This document shows positions 1-8,600 of a DNA stretch of 50,588 nucleotides, piece by piece. A model generated the notes under the pieces. The model did not search any database. It was not told where the DNA came from and was given only the letters and a program-made list of their open reading frames with translations. Location of the stretch: assembly GCA_030425205.1 (NCBI GenBank), contig JAUIAP010000044.1, positions 1 to 50,588 on the forward strand, read 5' to 3'. Every line of letters starts with the position of its first letter. Positions within the stretch are counted from its first letter, which is position 1. Source of the DNA: Anaerolineae bacterium. GTDB lineage: Bacteria > Chloroflexota > Anaerolineae > Promineifilales > Promineifilaceae. The position numbers were made by a program, and so were the translations under genes.

Positions 1-387
1 CCACAGGTAATCCGCATCAGGCAGCCATGCCATCTCCACCTGTGCAATCTCGTCACGCGACAGCCGATCATAGCGACCCGCCGTCAAGAGTGCATTCGCC
101 CGCTCTAAACTATCGATCCCGCCATGCTGATACAGTACGGCAACGATGCCAGTCAACAGCTTGCGATAGTAATGGGGAATTCCATTGCGTCCATTTTCCC
201 AGAAGCTCACCATCTGCTTGCTGACAACGGCAACTTCCGTCTGCATCTCTTGCAATGCGGCTGCCATTGTTGTTTGCGTCAATCTCTTTCTTCTGCGTGC
301 CTTTGCAACGCGAACTGCTTCGCGGCGTGTGGCACGAAGCTCATGTGCGAAAGCTTGCTGAATAGGCGACGTGAGCAGGTCTGGCAT
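1..387 (-). CDS. HTH (XRE-like) regulator N-terminus, partial at window edge
   Basis: An open frame runs leftward from an ATG at 385-387 to base 1 without a stop (129 codons, C-terminus outside the window). Residues ~35-75 look like an XRE-type helix-turn-helix: a LTQTTMAAAL stretch, then VSKQMVSFWENGRNGIP, close to the S-x-WE-G-R-x-P signature of the recognition-helix end. The preceding segment is very basic (ARRRKRL). In Chloroflexota such HTH starts are often fused to NB-ARC/TPR or BTAD regions, but the rest is not visible. No good Shine-Dalgarno precedes the start. A 12-bp palindrome lies 9 bp upstream, which suggests autoregulation. The HTH reading is fairly secure; the full architecture is unknown. 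Confidence 0.7.
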   Translation of the reverse strand, partial: MPDLLTSPIQQAFAHELRATRREAVRVAKARRRKRLTQTTMAAALQEMQTEVAVVSKQMVSFWENGRNGIPHYYRKLLTGIVAVLYQHGGIDSLERANALLTAGRYDRLSRDEIAQVEMAWLPDADYLW

Positions 388-395
388 AATTATTT

Positions 396-425
396 TGAAA
401 AGTATGCAGCACCGCATACTTTTCA
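396..425. promoter_or_regulatory. Palindromic operator upstream of the HTH gene
   Basis: Arms 396-407 (TGAAAAGTATGC) and 414-425 (GCATACTTTTCA) are perfect 12-bp inverted repeats around a 6-nt spacer. They sit immediately before the start codon of the leftward HTH gene. Size and position fit a dimeric XRE-type repressor site. It could also form an RNA hairpin in the leader. Confidence 0.6.
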
Positions 426-551
426 GAAAATACATTTTGCAGACATAGTATGATCGCGCTTAATTAATTGAGCAAGTTAAGTTATTGACTCTCAATTGAT
501 CCAGAAGGTGTGGGTTCCTCAAGATCGTTAGGGGTGAACGTCGCATTTTGG

Positions 552-582
552 AAGGGGAGGAGCTGTTCCCTCCTCCCCTTTC
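552..582. terminator. GC-rich hairpin, possible bidirectional terminator
   Basis: An 11-bp perfect stem (552-562 with 570-580) has a 7-nt loop. T residues at 579-581 follow on the plus strand and As precede it, so it could stop transcription either way, though the T-run is short. No gene end lies directly beside it. Confidence 0.4.
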
Positions 583-902
583 GCACAACCAGTTTCAAAA
601 TCACAAGCGAGTGTAGACATAAACAAATAAAGGACTTCGTTATGGCATTTGTCATTCACTGTTGGTTCTCGCGTTAAGCGTTTCCGTGTGCTGTTGACTC
701 AGCAGCCCCAGCAGTTTGGATGATGGCGTTGTGTCATTTGCGACTGCGTCGAGTGAAGCTTTCGTGAAGAACCGATAGGGATGTATTATCGGCCGAATCT
801 CTCCCCACCACTTACACAGAATCATAAAGTTAGCCTGGCAGGTCAACCTGATTCTACAGATACAACAACCCTGTCAGGTCTTTTTTTGAACTGGGGAGAG
901 TC

Positions 903-1028
903 ATGAAAATCACAGTACATCGGGAGTTACCGCAGCGGCCAGCGCTAAGATCCAACCAAATTCACGTTACGCCAGATCTGTTGCCAAGTTGCCGTGGCGC
1001 AATCGCCTATCGTTTGCCGGTGGCATGA
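903..1028 (+). CDS. Short leader ORF (41 aa) coupled to the Wzz-like gene
   Basis: ATG 903 is preceded at good spacing by GGGGAGAG, the best ribosome-binding site in this part of the window. The frame runs 41 codons to TGA at 1026-1028. That stop overlaps the ATG at 1025 of the next gene (ATGA), a typical translational-coupling junction. The peptide starts MKITVHRELPQRP, is basic and has no membrane segment or known family. It may be a small protein or a leader whose translation delivers ribosomes to the downstream gene. A sequencing frameshift at the N-terminus of one longer protein is the alternative. Confidence 0.5.
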   Translation: MKITVHRELPQRPALRSNQIHVTPDLLPSCRGAIAYRLPVA

Positions 1029-2128
1029 TTAACCTTGCAAGTAAATTACGTCGCCGCATGCTCCTGCGGTTTCTCGACAACTTTTTTGCCCACTTTTGGC
1101 ACAATATCTTGCCGCTTTATCTGATGGTGGCGTTTGGCATCTTTTATTTCTTTAGCATCACGCCGACCTATCTCAGCCATGGCGTGCTGTATGTGCAGAA
1201 CGATTCACTGTTGACGACATTGACCAATGCACGGCAAAACGACTACATTTGGGTGTCACGTGGACAGACGGTTGTCGAGCAATTTGATAGCTTGATGCAA
1301 ACGGATGCGTTTGCACGGGCGATTTTGCAGCGTACCAATTGGGAGGCTGAACTGCAAAATGGTGTGCCACTCAACGATTTGCTCAATGCTGTGCGCAGTA
1401 GTTTGTGGGGTGAAGTTAAGGGCGAGAAACACGTTCACATCGTCGCGCAGTCAGATGATCCAGAGATAGCGTTTCAACTGGCGGAGGCGGCGATTACGCT
1501 CTACCGACAGGGCAAAGTCAATCTTGCCGTCAGCGAAGTGGCTAACTCAGTCGACTTTTTGGAAGGAATCATGGCTGGCTATCAGGAAGAGTTGGAATCG
1601 GCCGAAATGGCGCTCCGCACCTACCTGACCGACTATCCCGAACCCGCATTTGGATTGCGCCGACCCGGTGAAGAAAGTGCCCAGATTGCACATCTGCGTG
1701 ATAACCTCTCGACCGCAGAACGCCGCATCCTTGAGACCCGCGCCCGTATCGATCGCATAAAACTTGATCAAAGCCAAGCATTGCAGGAGGTTGAAAACAC
1801 CTATCTGCTCGTCGATTCACCCAAAATGGCGCACTCTCCAAAATACACCATGCGACAGCGCATTGTCGTTCTGTTCATCTTTGTGGGCATGGGGATGTTG
1901 CTCTCGCTCGGTGCGGGGGTCGGCGCAACGCTGATGGACAAAACGTATCGTTTTCCACTCGATATGGATATCGAACTCGCGTTACCCGTTTTGGGCAACA
2001 TCCCAAAAGATATGGTCGCACTACCCACTGAAATGCTCGGCGTCTTTGATCACGATGCGACGCCGCACGCACCCATCCGCCTAGCTCAGCGCAACGACAC
2101 ACCGCCGACGCTGATTATTTCGCCATGA
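1025..2128 (+). CDS. Wzz/PCP-like polysaccharide chain-length determinant
   Basis: This 367-residue protein has the polysaccharide co-polymerase layout. An N-terminal membrane segment (~27-47, ILPLYLMVAFGIFYFF) precedes a long extracytoplasmic helical region with coiled-coil character (~180-260). A second membrane segment (~280-305, VVLFIFVGMGMLLSL) is followed by a short cytoplasmic tail with LPVLGNIPK. That tail is where BY-kinase fusions begin, but no Walker motifs follow, so it is the kinase-less form. I chose ATG 1025 because it overlaps the stop of the 903 ORF; a TTG at 989 in the same frame is possible. Its stop overlaps the next ATG (2125). Likely role: control of chain length or export of a surface glycan made by this cluster. 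Confidence 0.72.
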   Translation: MINLASKLRRRMLLRFLDNFFAHFWHNILPLYLMVAFGIFYFFSITPTYLSHGVLYVQNDSLLTTLTNARQNDYIWVSRGQTVVEQFDSLMQTDAFARAILQRTNWEAELQNGVPLNDLLNAVRSSLWGEVKGEKHVHIVAQSDDPEIAFQLAEAAITLYRQGKVNLAVSEVANSVDFLEGIMAGYQEELESAEMALRTYLTDYPEPAFGLRRPGEESAQIAHLRDNLSTAERRILETRARIDRIKLDQSQALQEVENTYLLVDSPKMAHSPKYTMRQRIVVLFIFVGMGMLLSLGAGVGATLMDKTYRFPLDMDIELALPVLGNIPKDMVALPTEMLGVFDHDATPHAPIRLAQRNDTPPTLIISP

Positions 2129-2334
2129 AAATACGACAACTCTTCTTTACATTCTCACTCCTCCGCCTGCTCACAGGCGGCTATCTCGACCCCAACACGG
2201 GCGGTATGATCTTCCAAATGTTGGCGGCTGGCTTCGCCACGATCTCTGGCTTCGTTCTCGTTTTCTCGCGCCGCATTAAGTTATGGATCGTGACAAAGCG
2301 GCGGCAACGACGGGAGAAGGCAGAGCGTATGTAG
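2125..2334 (+). CDS. Small membrane protein with YLDPNTGG motif
   Basis: This is 69 residues, overlapping the previous stop by 4 nt (ATGA). It has an N-terminal hydrophobic stretch, then YLDPNTGGMIFQMLAAG and a second hydrophobic segment (~27-47), ending in a very basic tail (RRIKLWIVTKRRQRREK). Mini-proteins with YLDPGTGS-type motifs recur beside alkaline-phosphatase-superfamily enzymes and glycan export genes in many bacteria, as here. Their molecular role is not established, so I assign only membrane location and cluster association. Confidence 0.65.
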   Translation: MKIRQLFFTFSLLRLLTGGYLDPNTGGMIFQMLAAGFATISGFVLVFSRRIKLWIVTKRRQRREKAERM

Positions 2335-2416
2335 CGGCGGCATTATGGATGCTAACTATTTTGCGAGGGAAGGGTGTTTGGGGATGTCCAAATCTCGAAA
2401 CGACCAGACCAGAAGA

Positions 2417-2440
2417 ATGGATTCCCGTCTGCGCAGGAAT
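2417..2440. repeat. Degenerate dispersed repeat (GGATTCCC type)
   Basis: GGATTCCCGTCTGCGCAGGA at 2419-2438 resembles GGATTCCCGCCTACTCAGG at 8644-8662 and the CTGCGCAGG core near 8611. It matches the common intergenic GGATTCCCGCCTGCGCAGG type of dispersed repeat. It lies in a 161-bp gap between coding genes. Confidence 0.5.
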
Positions 2441-2495
2441 AAGGCCTCTATGCCAGCAGCGTCATGGTATCAGCCGGACGCTACCTTGAGATAAT

Positions 2496-4256
2496 ATGAA
2501 AACTGTACTGGTAGGCCTAGACGCATTTGACCCCAACATCTGCGAAAGCTTGTATGAGCAGGGTGTTCTGCCCCATTTGGGCAAGCTAATGGCGCAGAAC
2601 AAATATCGTCGTTTTGGGGTTGCCAATCCGCCGCAGAGCGAGGTGTCATGGGCGAGCATTGCGACGGGGTTGGAGCCAGCACAGCATGGGCTGGTCGATT
2701 TTGTGCATCGCAATCCTGAGACATACAACCTACACCTCTCACTTTTGCCAACGCGCATAGATTGGCGCGGCACCCATTTTCAACGTCCCAGCAACGCCAC
2801 CACGCTGTTTGAGATGGCAGCGGCCGATGGGTATCCCGCGACCGCGCTTTTTTGGTCGGGGCAGTTCCCCGCGCAGCTCGATTCACTCGTCAACTCTGTG
2901 CCGGGACTCGGCACGCCCGACCTGCTGGGGCGTTGGGGTGTCGGCTCATTTTTCTCCACTGAGCAAGAGTCGAGCGGGAAAATTCCCGTCAATCGCTTGC
3001 AAAAAAAGGGTGGCAGTTATCACGGCACGTTGTACGGCGTGCAACGCAAAAATGGCGAGGCGGCGACGATGCCATTTAAGGTTGCGCTGGACGGTCAGTC
3101 GGTGACGTTGACGGTCGATCAGCAGCGCGTGCAGTTTGTGATCGGGGGATGGAGTCCGATTGTCAGCGTGACGTTTAAGGTTGGGATGTTTGTCAAGGTG
3201 CAGGCGTTGACGCGCATGACCGTGACAAGCGTAGGGGGCGCAGTGCGGGTGTATGCGCTACCGCTGCAACTGCACCCGCTCAAACCGCTGTGGCCTTATG
3301 CCAATCCGCGTAGCTTGGCGCGAACCTTTTGGGATGAATGTGGAGCATGGTTGACGGTGGGATGGACGCAAGATACGGCGGCGTTTAATGAGGGACGGAT
3401 TTCGGCCGATCAATTCCAAGCCCTCTGCAACGACATTTTCCAACAGCGCGAAAAGATGTTTATGCACCAGCTCGCAAGCTTTGAAGAAGGGGTGTTGGGC
3501 TGCATTTTCGATACGCTGGATCGTGTCCAACATATGTTTTGGCGTGACCGTCCCGACGTGATTGAGGCATGGTATCGCAAGCTCGATGGGCTGATCGGGC
3601 GCGTGCTGGCGCGGATTTCGGCCGATACACGTCTCGTCATCGTCTCCGATCACGGCTTTACCGACTTTGACCAGAAGGTACACCTCAATCGTTGGCTGCA
3701 AATAACAGGGTATCAACTTAGCAACATTGCACACAGTGAAGATTTACAACCGATCAATTGGCAACAGACAAAAGTGTATGCGATTGGGTTAAATAGCCTC
3801 TATCTCAATCTACAAGAACGGGAAGGGCAAGGCACTGTTGCGCCCGACCAAAAGGAGCATCTGTTGAATCAATTGACAAATGATCTTGAAAGTTGGCGTG
3901 ATGAACATGGGCAGCGCGTCGTTGAGAAAGTTTATCGAAGCGGTGGTGAACCTGATTTGGTGATTGGGTATGCACGGGGATTTCGGGGATCGGCCGAAAC
4001 TGCGCTCGGTGGCTGGGCTGAAACTCCGCTCGAACCAAACAGCGATCAATGGTCGGGCGATCATTGCGTCGATCCGTCCATCGTTCCCGGAGTTCTCTTG
4101 GCAACGGAGGGTCTCGAAAATTTCCCTACGCCAACCTACCACGATATCCCCGCCCTAACCATCGGCAAAACACCCGACGGACGACCGATCAAGCCGATCA
4201 CCGTCACAGATGACCCCCTCACCGAACGCCTAAAAAGTCTAGGATACTTAAATTGA
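2496..4256 (+). CDS. Alkaline-phosphatase-superfamily phosphodiesterase/nucleotide pyrophosphatase-like enzyme
   Basis: This 586-residue protein has the two-metal alkaline phosphatase superfamily fold. D9 in VLVGLDAFD is a likely metal ligand. S48 in NPPQSEVSWASIATG is at the nucleophile position of the PPQSPVAW-type subfamily, followed by the usual HGLVDFVHR. D-x-x-DRVQHMFW (~340) and VSDHGF (~386) supply further metal ligands. No signal peptide is seen, so it probably acts in the cytoplasm or needs a partner. The start has only a weak SD. The gene overlaps the following membrane-protein gene by 4 nt (TTGA). In this setting a phosphoester of a glycan or lipid carrier is a plausible substrate, but that is inference. 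Confidence 0.8.
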   Translation: MKTVLVGLDAFDPNICESLYEQGVLPHLGKLMAQNKYRRFGVANPPQSEVSWASIATGLEPAQHGLVDFVHRNPETYNLHLSLLPTRIDWRGTHFQRPSNATTLFEMAAADGYPATALFWSGQFPAQLDSLVNSVPGLGTPDLLGRWGVGSFFSTEQESSGKIPVNRLQKKGGSYHGTLYGVQRKNGEAATMPFKVALDGQSVTLTVDQQRVQFVIGGWSPIVSVTFKVGMFVKVQALTRMTVTSVGGAVRVYALPLQLHPLKPLWPYANPRSLARTFWDECGAWLTVGWTQDTAAFNEGRISADQFQALCNDIFQQREKMFMHQLASFEEGVLGCIFDTLDRVQHMFWRDRPDVIEAWYRKLDGLIGRVLARISADTRLVIVSDHGFTDFDQKVHLNRWLQITGYQLSNIAHSEDLQPINWQQTKVYAIGLNSLYLNLQEREGQGTVAPDQKEHLLNQLTNDLESWRDEHGQRVVEKVYRSGGEPDLVIGYARGFRGSAETALGGWAETPLEPNSDQWSGDHCVDPSIVPGVLLATEGLENFPTPTYHDIPALTIGKTPDGRPIKPITVTDDPLTERLKSLGYLN

Positions 4257-4774
4257 TTGTTGAATCAGAAAAGCGGCGTCGCGACCGCTCACTGTTGACT
4301 GTTTTTCTATTAACGGCCTTCCCGATCCACCTCTACAGCTACTACAACAGCTTTCGGGAGTTTCCCGCATGGCTGGCGCGGCTCAACACGGGCGATTTGG
4401 TGACGACGGTTGCATTGACGCAATTCTTCACGCTGTTAGAAACGATCATCATCTTTATCCCTCTGAGCTTATTTATGGCTATTTTGCCCAAACAGATACC
4501 GCGTCAAGTTGTTGCGACGCTCTTGCTAACGATTAGTTCAATCTGGGCAATTGGCGCGCATCTTTATATTGAAGCGTTGCGCGCTTGGGGGATGGTGCAG
4601 TATGGGATTGCGGGCGTGATCTACCTGTTGATGATACTGCTCGTTTTGTGGATTGGTGTCCAGGTGCAGCGCACGATTCTGTCGATCAATGAGCGATTGG
4701 TTGTGTTATCTGGGTTGTATATTGTGCTGGATTTGATCGGGTTTGTTGTTTTAGGTATTGGAATTTTGATCTGA
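4253..4774 (+). CDS. Polytopic membrane protein, unknown function
   Basis: This is 173 residues with about five hydrophobic segments (~15-35, 50-75, 80-105, 110-130, 148-170). The start is probably TTG 4253, overlapping the preceding TGA; no better in-frame ATG lies near. It sits between the phosphodiesterase and sulfatase-fold genes (6 bp before the latter), suggesting one transcript and perhaps a membrane subunit or anchor for the neighbouring enzymes. I recognise no family. Confidence 0.6.
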   Translation: MIVESEKRRRDRSLLTVFLLTAFPIHLYSYYNSFREFPAWLARLNTGDLVTTVALTQFFTLLETIIIFIPLSLFMAILPKQIPRQVVATLLLTISSIWAIGAHLYIEALRAWGMVQYGIAGVIYLLMILLVLWIGVQVQRTILSINERLVVLSGLYIVLDLIGFVVLGIGILI

Positions 4775-4779
4775 ATGTT

Positions 4780-6339
4780 ATGAACCGACGCGAATTTTTG
4801 ACGACAGGAGCATTGACGACATTGGCGGCCGCATGGCCGACGAGCCAACTGTTGGCGCGCAAAAGTACGCAAGCGGCTGGGAAGCCAAACGTGCTGGTGA
4901 TTGTGCTGGACTCATTTTCGGCCGAAAACGCCTCCCTCTACGGCTATCCCCGCCAAACTACCCCCTTCCTCGACCAGTTTGCAGCGTCTGCAACCGTTTT
5001 TCACCGCCACTATGCAGGGGGAAACTTTACAGCTCCTGCGACGGCATCCCTGTTAACGGGAACCTATCCATGGTCACATCGGGCGGTGAACATTATGGGG
5101 ACGGTTTCGGCCGAATATCAAAACCGCCAACTGTTCAACCTATTTGGACAAGCCGACTACGAACGCATCGCGCTGGCTCATACGCCACTTGCCGCCGTTC
5201 TGATGAGCCAATTTTCCCGCGACATCGACACGCTGCAAAGACTCGAAAACGTCGCACTTTTTCACGACACGATTCTCTCTGCGGCCCTGCCGATGTCTGA
5301 ATTCGACATCGCCTTTCCCAGTGAGATGCAATATCTGACTGGCACAATCGACGCGATTGATGGACAGGTACGACCGGGATCACTTTTTCTCTCCAACCTG
5401 CATCGTTTGTGGCGCGTCAAAAAGCGGGAGCAGGTTGTGGCAAAGATGTTGGAACTGTATCCAAAAGGTGTCCCCAAGGCGGGTAATTCAATCATGTTCT
5501 TGATTGAAGATTCGATTGATTGGCTGCTTGAGACATTGCCAAAAGCGAGCCAGCCCTACCTCTCCTATTTCCATTGCTATGCGCCCCACTTCCCTTACAC
5601 GCCGCGCCGTGAATTTGCAGAAATGTTCAAGGATGACGGGTGGCAACCGGAGGAGAAGCCGCGCAGTCGATTTGCCAAAGGGAACGTGTGGGGGAATGGG
5701 TTATCAGAAGCAGAGTTGCGGCGTTGGCGATTGGACTATGACCAGTATATTGCGTTTACCGATGCGGAAATCGGCCGATTGCTCACCACCCTCGATCTCG
5801 ACAACACCATCGTCGTTATCACGGCCGACCACGGCGAACTGTTCGAGCGCGGCATCCTCGGTCACGTCACGGCGGCGATGTATGATCCCCTGTTGCGAAT
5901 TCCGCTCTTGATTCGGATGCCCAACCAAACACAGCGCGTCGATGTCCGTACACCAACGAGTGCGGTTGACGTGTTGCCGACTCTCCTGCACCTGACCGAT
6001 CAAGCTGTTCCCGCATGGTGCGAAGGCACGGTTTTGCCACCCTATGGAGAACGTGATTCACAACGTTCCGTTTTTGCGTTGGAGACAAAGCGGAGTAGCA
6101 AACGTGGTGCGTTTGGTAAGCGGTCAGTGGCGGTGATGCAGGGCGATTATAAGCTGGTGCATTATGTTGGGTATGAGGATGCGGAGGATGTGACAGAGCT
6201 TTATGATGTGGCGGTTGATCCAGAAGAACGGAGCGATTTGAGCCGCGAACAGCCTGAACTGGTGGCAGATTTGGTTGCGGAAGGGATGGCGCGGCTGGAT
6301 GAGGCGGGGGTGTTGCCTGTGGCGCAAGCCTCAGGTTAA
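4780..6339 (+). CDS. TAT-exported sulfatase-fold hydrolase/transferase with Thr at the nucleophile site
   Basis: This 519-residue protein starts with a twin-arginine signal (MNRREFLTTGALTTLAAA). NVLVIVLDSFSAENASLYGY carries the first metal Asp of the sulfatase fold, NFTAPATASLLTG is the active-site loop and ITADHGELFERG (~348) the second metal site. Formylglycine sulfatases have Cys or Ser in C/S-x-P-S-R; here the loop reads T-A-P-A-T. So it is either not a formylglycine sulfatase or uses Thr, as lipoteichoic-acid synthase and phosphoethanolamine transferases do. With the adjacent phosphodiesterase and GT39 gene, a role in modifying an extracellular glycan or lipid is plausible; the substrate is unknown. 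Confidence 0.75.
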   Translation: MNRREFLTTGALTTLAAAWPTSQLLARKSTQAAGKPNVLVIVLDSFSAENASLYGYPRQTTPFLDQFAASATVFHRHYAGGNFTAPATASLLTGTYPWSHRAVNIMGTVSAEYQNRQLFNLFGQADYERIALAHTPLAAVLMSQFSRDIDTLQRLENVALFHDTILSAALPMSEFDIAFPSEMQYLTGTIDAIDGQVRPGSLFLSNLHRLWRVKKREQVVAKMLELYPKGVPKAGNSIMFLIEDSIDWLLETLPKASQPYLSYFHCYAPHFPYTPRREFAEMFKDDGWQPEEKPRSRFAKGNVWGNGLSEAELRRWRLDYDQYIAFTDAEIGRLLTTLDLDNTIVVITADHGELFERGILGHVTAAMYDPLLRIPLLIRMPNQTQRVDVRTPTSAVDVLPTLLHLTDQAVPAWCEGTVLPPYGERDSQRSVFALETKRSSKRGAFGKRSVAVMQGDYKLVHYVGYEDAEDVTELYDVAVDPEERSDLSREQPELVADLVAEGMARLDEAGVLPVAQASG

Positions 6340-6348
6340 GTTGGTCGT

Positions 6349-8028
6349 ATGCTTAAGCATACTCAACGGACACGCTCTAAAATATGTGTCGGGATCTGGA
6401 AATCCCGAAACCGAGTTGCCGTCTGTTTAGGACTGCTTCTTCTCTTGGCATTTTGCATACGCTATCCGCTAGTCGAGTACAACCTGCCCGTCGCCGCACA
6501 TATCGACGAACGGGGGAGCGTCGGCATTCTGCGCGAGTTGCGCTTCACATCGTTGAATCCGCGCTTTTTTAGCTATCCGATGCTCTATTTTTATACGTTG
6601 GGAGGGATCTTGCGGTTTGTGCCGTTTGAGGAGACGCTGTATTTCGGCCGATTTCTCAACCTCCTCATCGCCATGACGCTCAGCCTTGCCACATGGCTAC
6701 TCGCCCACCAAATCACTCGCTCTCATCTCGCCGCATTCATCGCCGCCGCGCTTACCCTGTTCAGCCCTATCCTCGTCTACAACGCCAGCTATATTTCTGT
6801 CGATACGCTGTTTGTCACGCTGACGCTGTTTGCGCTGTGGGGCTGGACTCGCTTTTTTGATGCGCCCAACGGCAAACGCTGGCTGGCGGCGGCAGTCGTG
6901 ACGGGGTTGGCAGTTAGCACAAAGTACAACGCCGTCCTGCTCATTCCAGCCGTGATTGTTGTTGAGCTTTTTTGGGGCGACCGCATCAAGTGGCGACGCG
7001 AAACAATTCCCACAAATTGGTGGTCAGGCTTACTGGTTCTGGCTGGCGCAGCTCTTTTGCTAGTTAATTTGATACCGCTTGATTTCTTTTTAGAGATTGT
7101 GCGCTCAGAGGCGGCGGTCAATAGTGGGGTGGATTCGGCCGATTCTCACTTCATCCAATCCACCCTCCAAAAACTCAATCTCGCCGCTATACTTTTACTT
7201 ACGGGAGGGGTTGTTTCGAGAATCACAATTCTCGAAACATTCGCTGGACAGCTTCTGTACCCCCTGCGTCGCTGGCGCATCTACTGGCTCATTTTTGTCG
7301 TTGGGATTGTCTTTCTGCTGGTCAACCCATTTGCACTGTTCGAATGGCGCATCTTCGTGCGTGACTTTGGGCTAGAACTCAAGAAGAACGCGCTGACGGG
7401 AGAAGCACCCGTTTGGCGGCACTATATCGTTTGGTGGTGGGAATGGGAGAGCATCACCGTGATTGTGTTGGCAATAGTTGGCGCATGGGCTGGCTGGCAA
7501 AAACGGCGACGCTCAACCGTGCTTTTTTTCATCTATTTGCTGCTTATGTTGTTCATGATCGGCACGGCGACACGTGGATTTGTGCGCTATCTGTCACCAG
7601 TTGTGCCAATCTTTGCACTTTTCGCGGGTGTTGGTGCGGCATGGCTTTGGCAGCGACAACGGGTGATTTTGATTGTGCTGTTATTGTTGTGTTCGGCCGA
7701 ACTTGTCCCAAAAATAACCACACAAGTCCAACGTGCCTACAAGACTGATTACATGCACGAAGGCTTCATCGTTGCAAAAGGGCTACAACCAAACACCGTT
7801 TTCGCCGCAGGATTCACGCCAATCCAAGAGTTGCGCCACGCGGGGTTTGCCTATCATCATTTGTCGGATGAAGCGTTGCAGACAGGTAGCTTTTTGGTTG
7901 ATTGGCAGGAAGGGGATTTGTTACTGGTGGATGCGGAGAAGCTTGGGTTGATGGGTGGGGATTTTCGGCCGATTTGGTCATCAACTGAACAGTTGGGATT
8001 GTACTTACTGACGCGAGATGAAAATTAA
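6349..8028 (+). CDS. GT39/ArnT-like membrane glycosyltransferase
   Basis: This 559-residue protein has about a dozen transmembrane segments. The first extracytoplasmic loop holds D53-E54 in VAAHIDERGSVG, the acidic pair expected of the PMT/ArnT (GT-C, family 39) fold. A FxYPxLYFY-type motif follows (FFSYPMLYFYTLG). Such enzymes move a sugar from a polyprenyl-phosphate donor to protein or lipid outside the membrane. The C-terminal ~100 residues form a small soluble domain. It starts 9 bp after the sulfatase-fold gene and ends the module. Three TCGGCCGA octamers (6644, 7135, 7693) and one near the end (7965) lie within it. Confidence 0.8.
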   Translation: MLKHTQRTRSKICVGIWKSRNRVAVCLGLLLLLAFCIRYPLVEYNLPVAAHIDERGSVGILRELRFTSLNPRFFSYPMLYFYTLGGILRFVPFEETLYFGRFLNLLIAMTLSLATWLLAHQITRSHLAAFIAAALTLFSPILVYNASYISVDTLFVTLTLFALWGWTRFFDAPNGKRWLAAAVVTGLAVSTKYNAVLLIPAVIVVELFWGDRIKWRRETIPTNWWSGLLVLAGAALLLVNLIPLDFFLEIVRSEAAVNSGVDSADSHFIQSTLQKLNLAAILLLTGGVVSRITILETFAGQLLYPLRRWRIYWLIFVVGIVFLLVNPFALFEWRIFVRDFGLELKKNALTGEAPVWRHYIVWWWEWESITVIVLAIVGAWAGWQKRRRSTVLFFIYLLLMLFMIGTATRGFVRYLSPVVPIFALFAGVGAAWLWQRQRVILIVLLLLCSAELVPKITTQVQRAYKTDYMHEGFIVAKGLQPNTVFAAGFTPIQELRHAGFAYHHLSDEALQTGSFLVDWQEGDLLLVDAEKLGLMGGDFRPIWSSTEQLGLYLLTRDEN

Positions 8029-8061
8029 GTCTGTCGGGTCACTTCCCACTTTTCGCGGTCA

Positions 8062-8514
8062 ATGAGTGCTATCTCTGTTCGTCGAGAATTGCGTCGCCAA
8101 TGTTATCTTTGGTACGCCTATCAATCGCGTCGATGGCACGCTACACAAACGCTATGTTGGGAAACTGGAGGCTCTGACGCTGTTCGATCCCGGCTGCCTG
8201 CATGCGTTGTCCAAACTTATGGCGAACGGATCGATAAGATCGAGATCGCGTTGGGAGATACGGCTCGCTATGTCTCAGATGGGCAGGCGAGCAAATTGTC
8301 ACAGGCGATCAAAGTGATTGCACTAGAGCTTGGCAAACGCAGCTGCCGCAATGAGTTTGGCGGTGTTTATGGTGAACTATATCGCCGCTTTGACATCACA
8401 GGATATAAGCTGCTGCCAGCCGCGAAATTCGAGGATGCGATGCAATTTCTCAAAAGCTGGTATGAGTCACTAACGGATAACACAAGTACCATTTTAGCTA
8501 GAACGTCTACTTGA
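8062..8514 (+). pseudogene. Remnant of an ORF6C-domain phage antirepressor
   Basis: The C-terminal half of this 150-residue frame has an ORF6C-type sequence: IKVIALELGKRS, then NEFGGVYGELYRRF, KLLPAAKFEDAMQFL and a Trp. These domains end phage/prophage antirepressors, whose N-terminus is an ORF6N or Bro domain. Here the first ~60 residues are Arg/Cys-rich and match nothing, and an overlapping frame at 8066-8317 is equally unconvincing. The N-terminal part has probably been frameshifted or replaced. No other phage gene is nearby, so this reads as a leftover of an old integration. Confidence 0.6.
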
Positions 8515-8600
8515 TGTCGTTGTCGATTAGGATAGGCGAAACTTCGCATAGTCATTGGTTTTCGTTCATATCGTACAAAGTAGTACAGCGCAAAGTAAGT

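Larger units (their letters stand above)
388..902. other. Intergenic region, 515 bp, with hairpins and no convincing gene
   Basis: No ORF here looks coding. Visible structure: the operator at 396-425; an 11-bp perfect stem at 552-580 (AAGGGGAGGAG, 7-nt loop); a TCGGCCGA octamer at 789-796 with a purine/GT-rich left flank and a CA-rich right flank; and a weak stem ACCTGA (846-851)/TCAGGT (874-879) followed by T7 at 881-887. The last lies just before the 903 ORF and could be a leader attenuator. Confidence 0.55.

Noticed and set aside
652..846. 64-residue minus-strand ORF
   Set aside because: No ribosome site, no recognisable family, and composition unlike its neighbours; the octamer and hairpins explain the region better.
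3372..3439. Octamer explained by a common Ser-Ala-Glu/Asp peptide motif
   Set aside because: The octamer is also read as Gly-Arg and Arg-Pro and occurs between genes, so protein sequence cannot explain it.
8066..8317. 83-residue frame overlapping the ORF6C remnant
   Set aside because: No similarity to an ORF6N or Bro domain; at most part of the decayed N-terminus.
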